Shown here one piece after another: positions 18,125-27,146 of a stretch of DNA of 64,000 nt. Position 1 is the first letter of the stretch. Each line of letters opens with the position of its first letter. The notes under the pieces are model-generated. The model had not been told where the DNA came from. It was given only the letters and a program-made list of their open reading frames with translations, and did no database searches. A program made the translations under genes and the position numbers. This DNA is from Streptomyces sp. NBC_01142. Its GTDB lineage: Bacteria > Actinomycetota > Actinomycetes > Streptomycetales > Streptomycetaceae. The stretch spans positions 2,108,001 through 2,172,000 of the forward strand of contig NZ_JAPEOR010000002.1 in the NCBI RefSeq assembly GCF_026341125.1. The letters run 5' to 3'.

Positions 18125-19474
18125 GTGACCCCCGCAGCGACAGCGGGGGGCTCGGCAGGTCCGAAGCCCCCCGCCGGCAAGCGCAAGAGCGTGACAGGCA
18201 CACGTAAAAGCATCGCGGCCGGCTTTCTGCTGCCCGCGCTGGTGCTGCTGGGCGCGCTCGTGGTCTACCCCATCGGGTACTCGCTCTACCGGTCCTTCTT
18301 CGACCAGGCGGGCAGCGGCTTCGCCGGACTCGACAACTACAAGGAGATATTCACCGAGGCCACCATCCTGACCGCCGTCAAGAACAACGCGGTCTGGGTG
18401 GTGGTCGCGCCGACCGTCTCGACGGCCCTCGGCCTGATCTTCGCCGTGCTGACCGAACGGGTCCGCTGGGGCACGGCGTTCAAGCTGCTCGTCTTCATGC
18501 CGATGGCGATCTCGATGCTCGCCGCGGGCATCATCTTCCGGCTGGTGTACGAGCAGGACCCGGAGCGCGGCGTCGCCAACGCGGTGTGGGTGGGCGTCCA
18601 CGACACCTTCGCCGAGTCGGCCGGCTTTCCCAAGGCGCACCCCCTGCCCGTGCATCCGCTGAAGGCCGGGGGCGGCGGGTCCTTCATCACCAAGGAACCG
18701 GTCACCGCGGGCGCGCGGGTCCAGCTCCCGCTGGTCGGTGTGGCGCCCGCGAAGATGCCGTCCGACGCCGGGCCCGCGAAGGCGGCGCAGCCGGAGGACG
18801 GGAAGATCACCGGCACCGCCTGGCTGGACTTCACCAAGGGCGGTGGCGGCAGGCCCAACTCCATCGACGCCAAGGAGCTCGGCCTCAAGGGCATCGAGGT
18901 GGAGGCGGTCAAGGACGGCAAGGTCGTCGCCTCCGCACGCGCCGGAGCGGACGGCAGGTTCACGCTGCCGGCATCCGCGGAGGGCGCCCGGCTCCGGCTG
19001 CCCGCCGACAACTTCCGCGAGCCGTACAACGGCGTCAACTGGCTGGGCCCCTCCCTCGTCACCCCGGCGATCATCGGCAGTTACGTATGGATGTGGGCGG
19101 GCTTCGCGATGGTGCTGATCGCCGCGGGCCTGGCGAGCGTGCCGCGTGAACTCCTCGAAGCCGCACGGGTGGACGGCGCGAACGAGTGGCAGGTCTTCCG
19201 CAAGATCACGGTCCCGCTCCTGGCGCCCGTCCTGGCGGTGGTCCTGGTCACCCTCATGATCAATGTGCTGAAGATCTTCGACCTGGTCTTCATCATCGCG
19301 CCGGGCTCGTCCTACGACGACGCCAACGTCCTGGCGCTCCAGCTCTACCGCTCCTCGTTCGGCACGGACGCCGACCTCGGAGTGGGCAGCGCCATCGCCG
19401 TACTCCTGCTGCTGCTGGTGCTCCCGGTGATGTTCCTCAACATCCGCCGGATGCGAAGGGAGGCCCGCCGATGA
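18125..19474 (+). CDS. Carbohydrate ABC transporter permease (MalF type) with a large inserted domain
   Basis: The 449-residue protein starts with GTG four bases after the binding-protein stop. It has a standard MalF-like core, with helices from about 30, 85, 118, 315 and 370, and the ATPase-contacting EAA motif SVPRELLEAARVDGANEWQVF. This is about 150 residues longer than usual permeases of the family. The extra segment (about 157-312), placed outside the membrane between helices 3 and 4, includes an Ig-like/Cna-B-like stretch (GLKGIEVEAVKDGKVVASARAGADGRFTLP). E. coli MalF has an analogous P2 loop there. The insert may contact the binding protein. Confidence 0.92.
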   Translation: MTPAATAGGSAGPKPPAGKRKSVTGTRKSIAAGFLLPALVLLGALVVYPIGYSLYRSFFDQAGSGFAGLDNYKEIFTEATILTAVKNNAVWVVVAPTVSTALGLIFAVLTERVRWGTAFKLLVFMPMAISMLAAGIIFRLVYEQDPERGVANAVWVGVHDTFAESAGFPKAHPLPVHPLKAGGGGSFITKEPVTAGARVQLPLVGVAPAKMPSDAGPAKAAQPEDGKITGTAWLDFTKGGGGRPNSIDAKELGLKGIEVEAVKDGKVVASARAGADGRFTLPASAEGARLRLPADNFREPYNGVNWLGPSLVTPAIIGSYVWMWAGFAMVLIAAGLASVPRELLEAARVDGANEWQVFRKITVPLLAPVLAVVLVTLMINVLKIFDLVFIIAPGSSYDDANVLALQLYRSSFGTDADLGVGSAIAVLLLLLVLPVMFLNIRRMRREARR

Positions 19475-20352
19475 CCACGACCGACGGTGTGGTGAAGGCG
19501 AAGCAGTCCCTCCCCGCACGTATCGCCACCCGCGCCAGTGGTGGCGTGATGCGCGTCTTTCTCGTTCTGGTCGGACTGTTCTGGCTGATGCCGACTCTCG
19601 GGCTGCTGCTCTCCTCGCTCCGCGGCTCCAGCGACATCGGCGAGAGCGGCTGGTGGAAGGTGTTCACCGCCCCCGCCCAGCTCACCACCGACAACTACCA
19701 GCGCCTTCTGGAGAACGAGGCGATCACCGACTCCCTGTTCTCCACCGTGATGATCACCGTCCCGGCCACCGTGCTGGTGGTGGTGATCGGCGCGTTCGCC
19801 GGATACGCCTTCGCCTGGATGGAGTTCCCCGGCCGCGACTGGTGGTTCATGGCGGTCGTCGGCCTGCTGGTGGTCCCGGTCCAGGTCGCACTCGTGCCCG
19901 TCTCCAAGCTGTTCGGCCAGATCGGCATCTTCGAGACGACGATCGGCGTGGTCCTCTTCCATGTCGCCTTCGGTCTCCCCTTCGCGATCTTCCTGCTGCG
20001 GAACTTCTTCGCGGAGATCCCGCGGGAGCTGCTGGAAGCCGCGCGGCTCGACGGGGCGGGCGAGATACGGCTGTTCACGCGGGTCGTGATGCCCTTGGGC
20101 GGCCCGGCGATCGCCTCGCTGGGCATCTTCCAGTTCCTCTGGGTCTGGAACGACATGCTCGTCGCGCTGATCTTCGCGGACTCCGAGAGCGCACCGATCA
20201 CGGTCGCACTCCAGCGCCAGGTAAGGCAGTTCGGCAACAACATCGATGTGCTGGCGCCCGGCGCCTTCGTCTCGATGGTGATCCCGCTCGCCGTCTTCTT
20301 CGCCTTCCAGCGCCAGTTCGTCACCGGAGTCATGGCGGGAGCCGTCAAGTGA
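19471..20352 (+). CDS. Carbohydrate ABC transporter permease (MalG type)
   Basis: The 293-residue permease has about six helices and the EAA motif EIPRELLEAARLDGAGEIRLFTRVVMPL. Its ATG overlaps the stop of the preceding permease gene (ATGA), so the two are translationally coupled. It forms the heterodimeric channel with the MalF-type protein and is the last gene of the three-gene operon; a hairpin follows at 20378. Confidence 0.94.
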   Translation: MTTTDGVVKAKQSLPARIATRASGGVMRVFLVLVGLFWLMPTLGLLLSSLRGSSDIGESGWWKVFTAPAQLTTDNYQRLLENEAITDSLFSTVMITVPATVLVVVIGAFAGYAFAWMEFPGRDWWFMAVVGLLVVPVQVALVPVSKLFGQIGIFETTIGVVLFHVAFGLPFAIFLLRNFFAEIPRELLEAARLDGAGEIRLFTRVVMPLGGPAIASLGIFQFLWVWNDMLVALIFADSESAPITVALQRQVRQFGNNIDVLAPGAFVSMVIPLAVFFAFQRQFVTGVMAGAVK

Positions 20353-20377
20353 CGTACAGCTGAGTCACCTTGGGGAG

Positions 20378-20408
20378 GACGGCCCGGTTACCCCGCAACC
20401 GGGCCGTC
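20378..20408 (+). terminator. Terminator of the ABC importer operon
   Basis: GACGGCCCGGTT and AACCGGGCCGTC form a 12-bp stem around a 7-base loop, followed by a T-rich stretch (TTCCGTCGTTTGT). Confidence 0.85.
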
Positions 20409-20505
20409 TTCCGTCGTTTGTCCCCCGTATGCCACGGGCGGCGTAACCAGGTCACCCCATTGGACGTTCTCGGGCCATCTGCCCGCGCCGACCCATGGAT
20501 GTGCC

Positions 20506-22770
20506 GTGCCCCGGTTCAGCGTCATCGTGCCCGCGTTCAAGGTCCAGGCGTACTTGCATGAATGCCTGGATTCGGTGCTGACCCAGACGTACGACGATCT
20601 CGAACTGATCGCCGTCGACGACTGTTCACCGGACGCCTGCGGTTCGATCATCGACGAGGTCGCGGCCCGCGACCAGCGCGTCCAAGCCGTTCATCTCCCC
20701 GAGAACGCGGGTCTGGGCCCGGCACGCAACGCCGGTCTCGCGCGCGCGAGCGGCGACTACGTGATCTTCCTGGACGGCGACGACACCCTGGTTCCCGGCG
20801 CGCTGCGGGCCATGGCCGACCGGCTCAAGGAGACGGACACCCCCGACGTCCTGGTCTACGACTACGCCCGCACGTACTGGACGGGCGAGGTCGTACCCAA
20901 CCAGTTCGCCGCCCAGCTCACCGAACAGGGTCCCCCGGCCTTTCGGCTCACCGACCGCCCCGGCCTGCTGAAGCTGCTCATGGTGGTCTGGAACAAGGCG
21001 TACAAGCGGGAGTTCATCGAACGCGAGGGCTTCGCCTTCCCGCCCGGCTACTACGAGGACACCCCCTGGACCTATCCGGCCCTGCTGGCGGCCTCCTCCA
21101 TCACCACCCTGGACCGGGTGTGCGTGCACTACCGCCAGCGCCGCCAGGGCGGCAACATCCTCGCCACCACCAGCCGCAAGCACTTCGACATCTTCGACCA
21201 GTACGACCGGGTGTTCGCCTTTCTCGCCGACCGGCCCGCGCTCGCGCACTGGAAGCCCGTCCTCTTCCGCCGGATGATCGACCACTTCTCGACGCTGGCC
21301 ACCACCAGGGGCCGGCTGCCGCGCGGCAGCCGCGCCGAGTTCTTCCGCCGCGCCCGTGCCCACTGCCGCCGCTACCGCGCCCCCGGCGCCGCCCCCGGCC
21401 TGCGCGCCCGGCTGCGGCACTCGCTGATCCGGCTCGGCTGCCACCGCACCTACCGTGCCCTGTGGAGCACCGATCTGCTGCGCGCCCGGGCCCGCCGGAC
21501 CGCCGGGGCGGGCCTGCGGGTGCTGCGTGCCGGGGCTCTGCGGCTGCACTACCGCATCCAGCTGCGTCTCCCTGTCCGCAAGAACCTCGCGGTCTTCTCG
21601 GCGTACTGGAACCGCGGCTACTCCTGCAACCCGGCCGCGATCGAGGCGAAGGTCCGCGAACTCGCCCCGCACATCCGCACCGCCTGGATCTCCGACGCCG
21701 CGCACCACCACACCGTCCCCGCCGCCACCCGCCGGCTGCACCCCGGCACCTTCGGCTACTGGACGGCACTCGCCCGCGCCGGATACCTGGTCAACAACGT
21801 CAACTTCGACCGCAGACTGGTCAAGCGGCCCGGCCAGATCATGCTCCAGACGCACCACGGCACCCCGCTCAAGACCATGGGTCTCGACCTCCAGGAGCAC
21901 CCCGCGGCCGGCGGCTCCATGGACTTCGCCCAGCTGCTGGCCAACGCCGACAAGTGGGACTACTCCCTCTCCGCCAACCGCCACTCCACCCTGGTGTGGG
22001 AAAGGGTCTACCCGTCGGCGTGCACCACGCTCGAGTACGGATATCCGCGCAACGACGTTTTCCAGCGCGCCACCACCGAGGACGTCGCCCGGCTGCGCGC
22101 CTCGCTCTCCATCCCCGAGGGCAGCGTCGCCGTCCTGTACGCACCCACCCACCGCGACTACCGCCGCACCCAGCGCGCCGGCCTCGACCTGGAACGGCTC
22201 GCCGCGGCGCTCGGCCCCCGCTTCGTCCTGCTCACCCGCGCCCACTACTTCAGTGACACACCCCTGACCGGCGAGGCCCTGCCCCGCATCGTGGACGTCT
22301 CCGGCCACCACTCGGTCGAGTCCCTCTGCCTCGCCTCGGACGCGCTCCTCACCGACTACTCGTCCCTGATGTTCGACTACGCCAACCTCGACCGGCCGAT
22401 CGTCGTCCACACCGACGACTGGGAGGCGTACGAGGCAGCGCGCGGCACCTACTTCGACGTGCGCGACTTCCCGCCGGGCGCGGTCGCCGCCACCGAGGAC
22501 GAGCTGATCGACGTCTTCACCTCCGGCCACTGGCGCGGCTCCCGCTCCGCCCAGCTGCGGGCGGCGTTCCGCAAGCAGTTCTGTCTGTACGACGACGGGC
22601 AGGCGGCCGAGCGCGTGGTGCGCCGGGTCTTCCTGAACGAGACGGCGGGACTGCCGGCCTTCCTCCCGTCGCAGGAGCGCACCCCGGCGCCGGCCGCCGC
22701 CGTACACATCCCGCACCAGCCGGAGGCCCCGCAGATCCCGGCTGGACGCGTCCCGGTCCACCACGCCTGA
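20506..22770 (+). CDS. Bifunctional GT2 glycosyltransferase / TagF-like glycerophosphotransferase
   Basis: The 754-residue protein starts with GTG. Its N-terminal GT-A domain (1-~215) is intact, with AVDDCSPDA, GPARNAGLARASGDY and DGD (90-92). The C-terminal half is a CDP-glycerol poly(glycerophosphate) glycerophosphotransferase domain, with THHGTPLKTMG (~449-459), GYPRNDVF, YAPTHRDY and LLTDYSSLMFDY (~612-623). Such fusions build teichoic-acid-like or glycosylated polyol-phosphate wall polymers on the cytoplasmic face. A paralogue follows 42 bases downstream. Confidence 0.9.
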   Translation: MPRFSVIVPAFKVQAYLHECLDSVLTQTYDDLELIAVDDCSPDACGSIIDEVAARDQRVQAVHLPENAGLGPARNAGLARASGDYVIFLDGDDTLVPGALRAMADRLKETDTPDVLVYDYARTYWTGEVVPNQFAAQLTEQGPPAFRLTDRPGLLKLLMVVWNKAYKREFIEREGFAFPPGYYEDTPWTYPALLAASSITTLDRVCVHYRQRRQGGNILATTSRKHFDIFDQYDRVFAFLADRPALAHWKPVLFRRMIDHFSTLATTRGRLPRGSRAEFFRRARAHCRRYRAPGAAPGLRARLRHSLIRLGCHRTYRALWSTDLLRARARRTAGAGLRVLRAGALRLHYRIQLRLPVRKNLAVFSAYWNRGYSCNPAAIEAKVRELAPHIRTAWISDAAHHHTVPAATRRLHPGTFGYWTALARAGYLVNNVNFDRRLVKRPGQIMLQTHHGTPLKTMGLDLQEHPAAGGSMDFAQLLANADKWDYSLSANRHSTLVWERVYPSACTTLEYGYPRNDVFQRATTEDVARLRASLSIPEGSVAVLYAPTHRDYRRTQRAGLDLERLAAALGPRFVLLTRAHYFSDTPLTGEALPRIVDVSGHHSVESLCLASDALLTDYSSLMFDYANLDRPIVVHTDDWEAYEAARGTYFDVRDFPPGAVAATEDELIDVFTSGHWRGSRSAQLRAAFRKQFCLYDDGQAAERVVRRVFLNETAGLPAFLPSQERTPAPAAAVHIPHQPEAPQIPAGRVPVHHA

Positions 22771-22812
22771 ACCCCGGTCAGGCCGAGCCAGAGAGAAGGA
22801 GCGCGAGAAAGA

Positions 22813-25098
22813 GTGCCTATGCCCCGCCTCAGCATCATCGTCCCTGTCCGTCGTGTGCGCGGGAGCCTGCGCGAGTGCCTGGAATCGGTGCTCTCACAGT
22901 CCTTCACCGACCTCGAGGTCATCGGGGTCGCCGACGGATCGCCGGACGGCTCGGGGCAGTTGCTCGACGAGATCGCCGCCGGCGATGCCCGCGTCCGCGC
23001 CGTCCATCTGGCGGACCCCGCGGGCTCCGACAGCCGCCGCACGGCCGGTGCGGAGCGGGCCACGGGCGACTATCTGCTGTTCCTGGAGGGCACCTATGTC
23101 CTGCTGCCCGGTGCCCTGCAGCGCATCGCCGACCGGCTGGCCGACGCCAAGGACCCGGACGTGCTGCTCTACGGGCATCTGCGTACGCCCTTCCGCGGTA
23201 TTCCGCAGCCCACGCACTCCCTCCAGCTGCTGACCGAGTTCGGCGACGGGGAGGTGTGCACCCTTGCGGACCGTCCCGAACTGCTCGGGGTCGCCGCCGT
23301 CTGCTGGAACCGTGCCGTGCGCCGCGACTTCCACCTCGCCGGGCAGGTGTCCTTCGCGCCCGGCCAGTACGGCGACCAGATGTACGCCCTGGGCACGCTC
23401 GCCCGGGCCGGGTCGATCGCCGCGCTGCCCGTCCCCTGTGTGGAGCACCGCCAGATGCGCCAGCTCCCGGAGCTCGTCGAGCCGGAGGAGGACGTCTCCC
23501 CCGCCGATGTCGTCGAGCAGTTCAGCGAGCTCTTCGGGGCCCTGCGGACCTCACCGCGCTTCGCCGGCGTACACGCCCCGCTCTTCACCCTGGCCTCCAA
23601 GCAGCTGCTGGAGCTGTACGCCAAGGTGTCCCGGCGCCGGCGCCGCTATGTGCGCGCGGTGGCCGACTTCCACCGCGACCAGCGCCCGCAGGGCCATCGC
23701 ACGCCCGGTGGCAGGGCGGGTATCCGGCTGGGGCTGCTGTCCCGCGGCCGGGGGGCCGCGCTCGCGGGCCTCGATGCCGTACTGGCCACCCGGCGCGGCC
23801 TGCTGGCAGCCGTCCTCGCGGGCCGCGAGCGGGCGGCGCGCAGGCTCTCCCCGCTCTACTACCGGCTCCAGCGGCTGCGGCCCCTCGACCGCAGGCTCGC
23901 CGTCTACACCGCTTACTGGAACCGCGGTGTGAGCTGCAATCCCGCGGCGATCCACCGCAAGGCGGCCGAGCTGGCGCCCGGCATCCGCGGGGTCTGGGTG
24001 GTGTCGCCGAAGGCGGCGGCCGAGCTGCCGCCCGGCATCGACCACGTCCTGCCGGGATCCCGCCGCTACTGGGCGGTGATGGCCCGGGCCACGTACTTCA
24101 TCAGCAATGTGAACTTCCCCAACCAGGTGGTCAAACGGCGCGGCCAGGTCCATGTGATGACGCACCACGGCACACCGCTGAAGGTGATGGGGGTGGGCCA
24201 GTACCAGTACCCCGCGGCGGCGCAGGGGCTCAACTTCAAGGATCTGCTGCACCGGGTCGACCGCTGGGATGTGAGCCTGTCGTCCAATCCGCATTCCACG
24301 GAGGTCTGGTCGCGGGCCTATCCGAGTGCCGCACGGCACCTGGAGACGGGTTATCCGCGCAATGACGTCTTCACCACCGCGACACCGGACGAGATCAGGG
24401 CGATCCGCACCGGACTCGGCATCCGCCCGGGGCAGCGCGCGGTTCTGTACGCCCCGACCTTCCGCGACTACGAGCGGACCTTCACCTGCCGAATCGACCT
24501 GGAGCGGCTCAGCCGGGAACTGGGCGAGGACACCGTGCTCCTGATCCGGTCGCACTACTTCCACGACGGCAGCGGGCTCGGTGCGCGCGCCTCACTCCCC
24601 GGCCTCATCGACGTCTCCGGTCATCCGAGCACCGAGGAGCTGTGCCTGGCCGCGGACGCCCTGATCACCGACTACTCGTCCGTGATGTTCGACTACGCCA
24701 ACCTCGACCGGCCCATCGTGGTGCACGCCCCCGACTGGGAGACCTACCGGGCGGTGCGCGGCGTCTGCTTCGATCTGCTCTCGGGCGCGCCCGGCGACAC
24801 CCCGGGCGCCGTGACGCGTACGACGGACGATCTCGTACGGGTCTTCTCGGACGGCACCTGGAACAGTGCGGACAACCGCGAGCTGCGGGCCGCCTTCCGC
24901 TCCCGGTTCTGTGCCTTCGACGACGGCCGGGCCGCCGAGCGGGTCGTGCGCCATGTGCTGCTCGGCGAGAGCACGATGCTCCCGGTGGTGCCGCCGGACG
25001 AGCGCAGCCCCGTCGCCGTACCGCGCCAGGCGGATGCCGGCTCGGCCCCGGACGACGCCCCGCAGCCCGCCCCGCAGCCCGCCCCGCACCTGGCCTGA
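22813..25098 (+). CDS. GT2-like / TagF-like fusion with degenerate GT2 domain
   Basis: This 761-residue paralogue of the preceding protein starts with GTG at 22813, spaced 11 bases from AGAAGGAG; the ATG at 22819 is too far from that site. The TagF-like half is well preserved (THHGTPLKVMG, GYPRNDVF, YAPTFRDY, LITDYSSVMFDYANLDRP). The GT-A half is not: the DGD motif is replaced by EGT (92-94), VDD by VAD, and the ARN sugar-nucleotide loop by SRRTAGAE. It may be non-catalytic for glycosyl transfer while keeping the glycerophosphotransferase activity. The C-terminus ends in a Pro/Gln/Ala repeat. Confidence 0.88.
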   Translation: MPMPRLSIIVPVRRVRGSLRECLESVLSQSFTDLEVIGVADGSPDGSGQLLDEIAAGDARVRAVHLADPAGSDSRRTAGAERATGDYLLFLEGTYVLLPGALQRIADRLADAKDPDVLLYGHLRTPFRGIPQPTHSLQLLTEFGDGEVCTLADRPELLGVAAVCWNRAVRRDFHLAGQVSFAPGQYGDQMYALGTLARAGSIAALPVPCVEHRQMRQLPELVEPEEDVSPADVVEQFSELFGALRTSPRFAGVHAPLFTLASKQLLELYAKVSRRRRRYVRAVADFHRDQRPQGHRTPGGRAGIRLGLLSRGRGAALAGLDAVLATRRGLLAAVLAGRERAARRLSPLYYRLQRLRPLDRRLAVYTAYWNRGVSCNPAAIHRKAAELAPGIRGVWVVSPKAAAELPPGIDHVLPGSRRYWAVMARATYFISNVNFPNQVVKRRGQVHVMTHHGTPLKVMGVGQYQYPAAAQGLNFKDLLHRVDRWDVSLSSNPHSTEVWSRAYPSAARHLETGYPRNDVFTTATPDEIRAIRTGLGIRPGQRAVLYAPTFRDYERTFTCRIDLERLSRELGEDTVLLIRSHYFHDGSGLGARASLPGLIDVSGHPSTEELCLAADALITDYSSVMFDYANLDRPIVVHAPDWETYRAVRGVCFDLLSGAPGDTPGAVTRTTDDLVRVFSDGTWNSADNRELRAAFRSRFCAFDDGRAAERVVRHVLLGESTMLPVVPPDERSPVAVPRQADAGSAPDDAPQPAPQPAPHLA

Positions 25099-25115
25099 TC
25101 CGGCCACCGCACGCG

Positions 25116-25151
25116 TCCGGGCGGACTTCGCCTCGAAGAAGTCCGCCCGGA
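25116..25151. terminator. Bidirectional terminator between convergent genes
   Basis: TCCGGGCGGACTTC and GAAGTCCGCCCGGA form a 14-bp perfect stem with an 8-base loop. It separates the second GT2-TagF gene from the convergent EamA/SMR gene. Confidence 0.88.
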
Positions 25152-25177
25152 TGTGCGCTGCCCAACTGCCCGGCTGT

Positions 25178-25552
25178 TCAGCCCTGTTGGCCCGCCATCA
25201 CGGTGACCAGGCCGGCCACCACCATCAGCGAGCCGCCCCAGGTCCACATGGAGGTCCGCTCGTGCAGAACCGTCGAGGACGCCAGCACGATCAGCAGGTA
25301 CCCGAGAGCGTTGACGGGGTAGGCGATGTTGAGCGGCACCTGGGCGAGGGTCGCCATCCAGGCCACCGCGGAGATCGCGAAGACGGCGAGCCCGAGGACG
25401 ACCCAGGGGGTGGTCGCGGCCCGCATCGCGATCGATCCGTCGCTGTGTTCCGCGGCGGTGGCCGCGGACCGCATGCCGTGCTTCAACATGATCTGGCCCG
25501 CCGCCGACGACAGGACCGCGAAGAGCAGCAGCATCAGACTGGGCAGCGTCAA
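25178..25552 (-). CDS. Small multidrug-resistance/EamA-like membrane protein (lipid-sugar flippase type)
   Basis: The 124-residue protein has four hydrophobic helices. I place the start at TTG 25552 because a perfect AGGAGG lies 6 bases upstream; the longer frame would overlap the end of the previous gene by more than 100 bases. Motifs such as SSAAGQIMLKHG, AYPVNALGYLLIVLASS and LHERTSMWTWGGSLMVVAG place it in the drug/metabolite transporter superfamily, near the ArnE-type undecaprenyl-phosphate-sugar flippase subunits. It lies 34 bases after a GT2-methyltransferase gene on the same strand, so it may move that enzyme's lipid-linked product. The substrate is inferred. Confidence 0.85.
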   Translation of the reverse strand: MTLPSLMLLLFAVLSSAAGQIMLKHGMRSAATAAEHSDGSIAMRAATTPWVVLGLAVFAISAVAWMATLAQVPLNIAYPVNALGYLLIVLASSTVLHERTSMWTWGGSLMVVAGLVTVMAGQQG

Positions 25553-25586
25553 GATACGCCTCCTGGTGGGGAGTTCGGGCTTGATC

Positions 25587-27116
25587 TCAGGTTCCGGCGC
25601 CCACTCGTCCGATGAGGTCCGCGGGGACGTACTGGTGGTTGAGAATGTCTTGGACATCGACGTGCTCCCCAGCGATGATCGTCCGTGCCGCATGCGGGGT
25701 GAGCACTGCGACGTACTGATAGCCGAAGACAGTCGGCCGCATTCGGGTCAGGAGCTTGGAGATCCCGCCCAGCGCTGCGGCGACGGGCCCGCCGCCGAGC
25801 ACGGACCAGAAGGGTGCTCCGGTCGCGGTGACCTTCAGCAGGTCGTAGCCGGCGGAGCGCACCGTACGGCGCAGACTGGCGCGGCTGAAGAAGCGCAGAT
25901 GCGTCTCGTCGAGGATGCCGCGCCGGTCGTAGTCGAAGACGCCGAGGGCGACGCGCAGCCGTGAGTACCAGTGGCCGAAGTTCGGTACGGACAGCAGGAC
26001 CCTGCCGCCGGGGCGCAGTACCTCGCGGAGCTCCCCCAGGACCTGCTCGGGGCGCGAGAGGTGTTCGATGACGTCTCCGGCAATCACATAGTCGTAGTCG
26101 GCGCCGATGTCGTGCGGCAGCCCCTCCTCCAGATTGGCCAGGACGAACCGCGAGCAGTGCTCCCGTACGCCGTCGACCTCCACGTAGTCCACGCCGGTGA
26201 CGGTGTGGCCGAGGTCTTCGAGGCGCTGGGCGAACAGGCCGCCGGAGCAGCCGACGTCGAGGACACGGCCGGGCGGGAGGCTCCGCATCAGGCCGAGGAT
26301 GGCGGAGTGCGAGGAGCCGTCGCCCTCCTTGAAGGCGTACTCGACGGGCTTGGGGATCCAGGCGCAGGTGCCGAAGCCCTTGAGCGCGAGGCGGTACTCG
26401 ACGACGTCCTTGACGACGTCCTTGGCGTAGCGCATGCCGTTGACGTAACAGATCTCGTCGCCGTAGTACGTCGGGATGGGGATCTCCTTGATCCGCATCC
26501 CGGCGTTGATGAGCTGCACGATGATCTGGGTGTCGAAGTCGAAGGCGTCGGTGTTCCGGTCGATGGGCAGCTCGCGCAGCGCGGCCATGCTGTAGGCGCG
26601 GTAGCCGGAGTGGAACTCGGTGAGCCGGGAGCCGAGGAGGCCGTTCTCGAGGCGGGTGAGGATGCGGTTGCCGAGCCACTTGTAGAAGGGCATGCCGCCG
26701 CCCAGCGCACTGCCGGACTTCATCATCCGCGAGCCGAACACGGCCTCGCACTCGCCGCGTTCGATGGGTGCGACCATCTCGGGCAGCAGCTCGGGGGCGT
26801 ACTGTCCGTCGCCGTGCAGCAGCACCACGATGTCCAGCCCTCGCTCCGCGGCGAGCGCGTACCCCGCTTTCTGGTTGCCGCCGTAGCCCAGGTTCTTGGT
26901 GTGCCGCATCACGACGGTGGGCGGCATACCCTCCACCTGGGACCAGCGGCAGCCCGCGGTGAACGTCGCGTCATGACTCGCGTCGTCGAGGATCAGGACC
27001 TCGGCGATGCGCGACCGGAAGTCCTTCGGAATGCGGTCGAGCGTCTTCTCCAGCGTCGACTCGGCGTTGTACGCCACTACCAGGATGCCGATCCTGGGGC
27101 TCGGGCTGTCCTTCAC
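25587..27116 (-). CDS. Fusion of GT2 glycosyltransferase and SAM methyltransferase
   Basis: The 509-residue protein has two domains. Residues about 8-240 are a polyprenyl-phosphate-type GT2 domain, with ILVVAYNAESTLEKTL, LILDDAS, NLGYGGNQKAGY, HGDGQY and GYRAY. Residues about 270-440 are a class I methyltransferase, with VLDVGCSGGLFAQRL for SAM binding, then DVIEHL and LRPGGRVLLSVPN. It may first make a polyprenyl-phosphate sugar or glycosylate a carrier, then methylate the product. The small flippase-like gene follows, and a GT-C-like membrane protein precedes it, 30 bases upstream. The reaction is not certain. Confidence 0.88.
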   Translation of the reverse strand: MKDSPSPRIGILVVAYNAESTLEKTLDRIPKDFRSRIAEVLILDDASHDATFTAGCRWSQVEGMPPTVVMRHTKNLGYGGNQKAGYALAAERGLDIVVLLHGDGQYAPELLPEMVAPIERGECEAVFGSRMMKSGSALGGGMPFYKWLGNRILTRLENGLLGSRLTEFHSGYRAYSMAALRELPIDRNTDAFDFDTQIIVQLINAGMRIKEIPIPTYYGDEICYVNGMRYAKDVVKDVVEYRLALKGFGTCAWIPKPVEYAFKEGDGSSHSAILGLMRSLPPGRVLDVGCSGGLFAQRLEDLGHTVTGVDYVEVDGVREHCSRFVLANLEEGLPHDIGADYDYVIAGDVIEHLSRPEQVLGELREVLRPGGRVLLSVPNFGHWYSRLRVALGVFDYDRRGILDETHLRFFSRASLRRTVRSAGYDLLKVTATGAPFWSVLGGGPVAAALGGISKLLTRMRPTVFGYQYVAVLTPHAARTIIAGEHVDVQDILNHQYVPADLIGRVGAGT

Positions 27117-27146
27117 GAGGGCTTCTCTACTCTCCGTTGAATACGG

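Noticed and set aside
16756..20352. Missing ATPase as a sign of a broken importer operon
   Set aside because: Sugar importers of Streptomyces commonly lack their own ATPase and use MsiK, so this arrangement is normal.
25553..25693. A longer N-terminus for the EamA/SMR protein
   Set aside because: It would overlap the end of the preceding gene by more than 100 bases and is polar low-complexity sequence; TTG 25552 with AGGAGG gives a normal family length.
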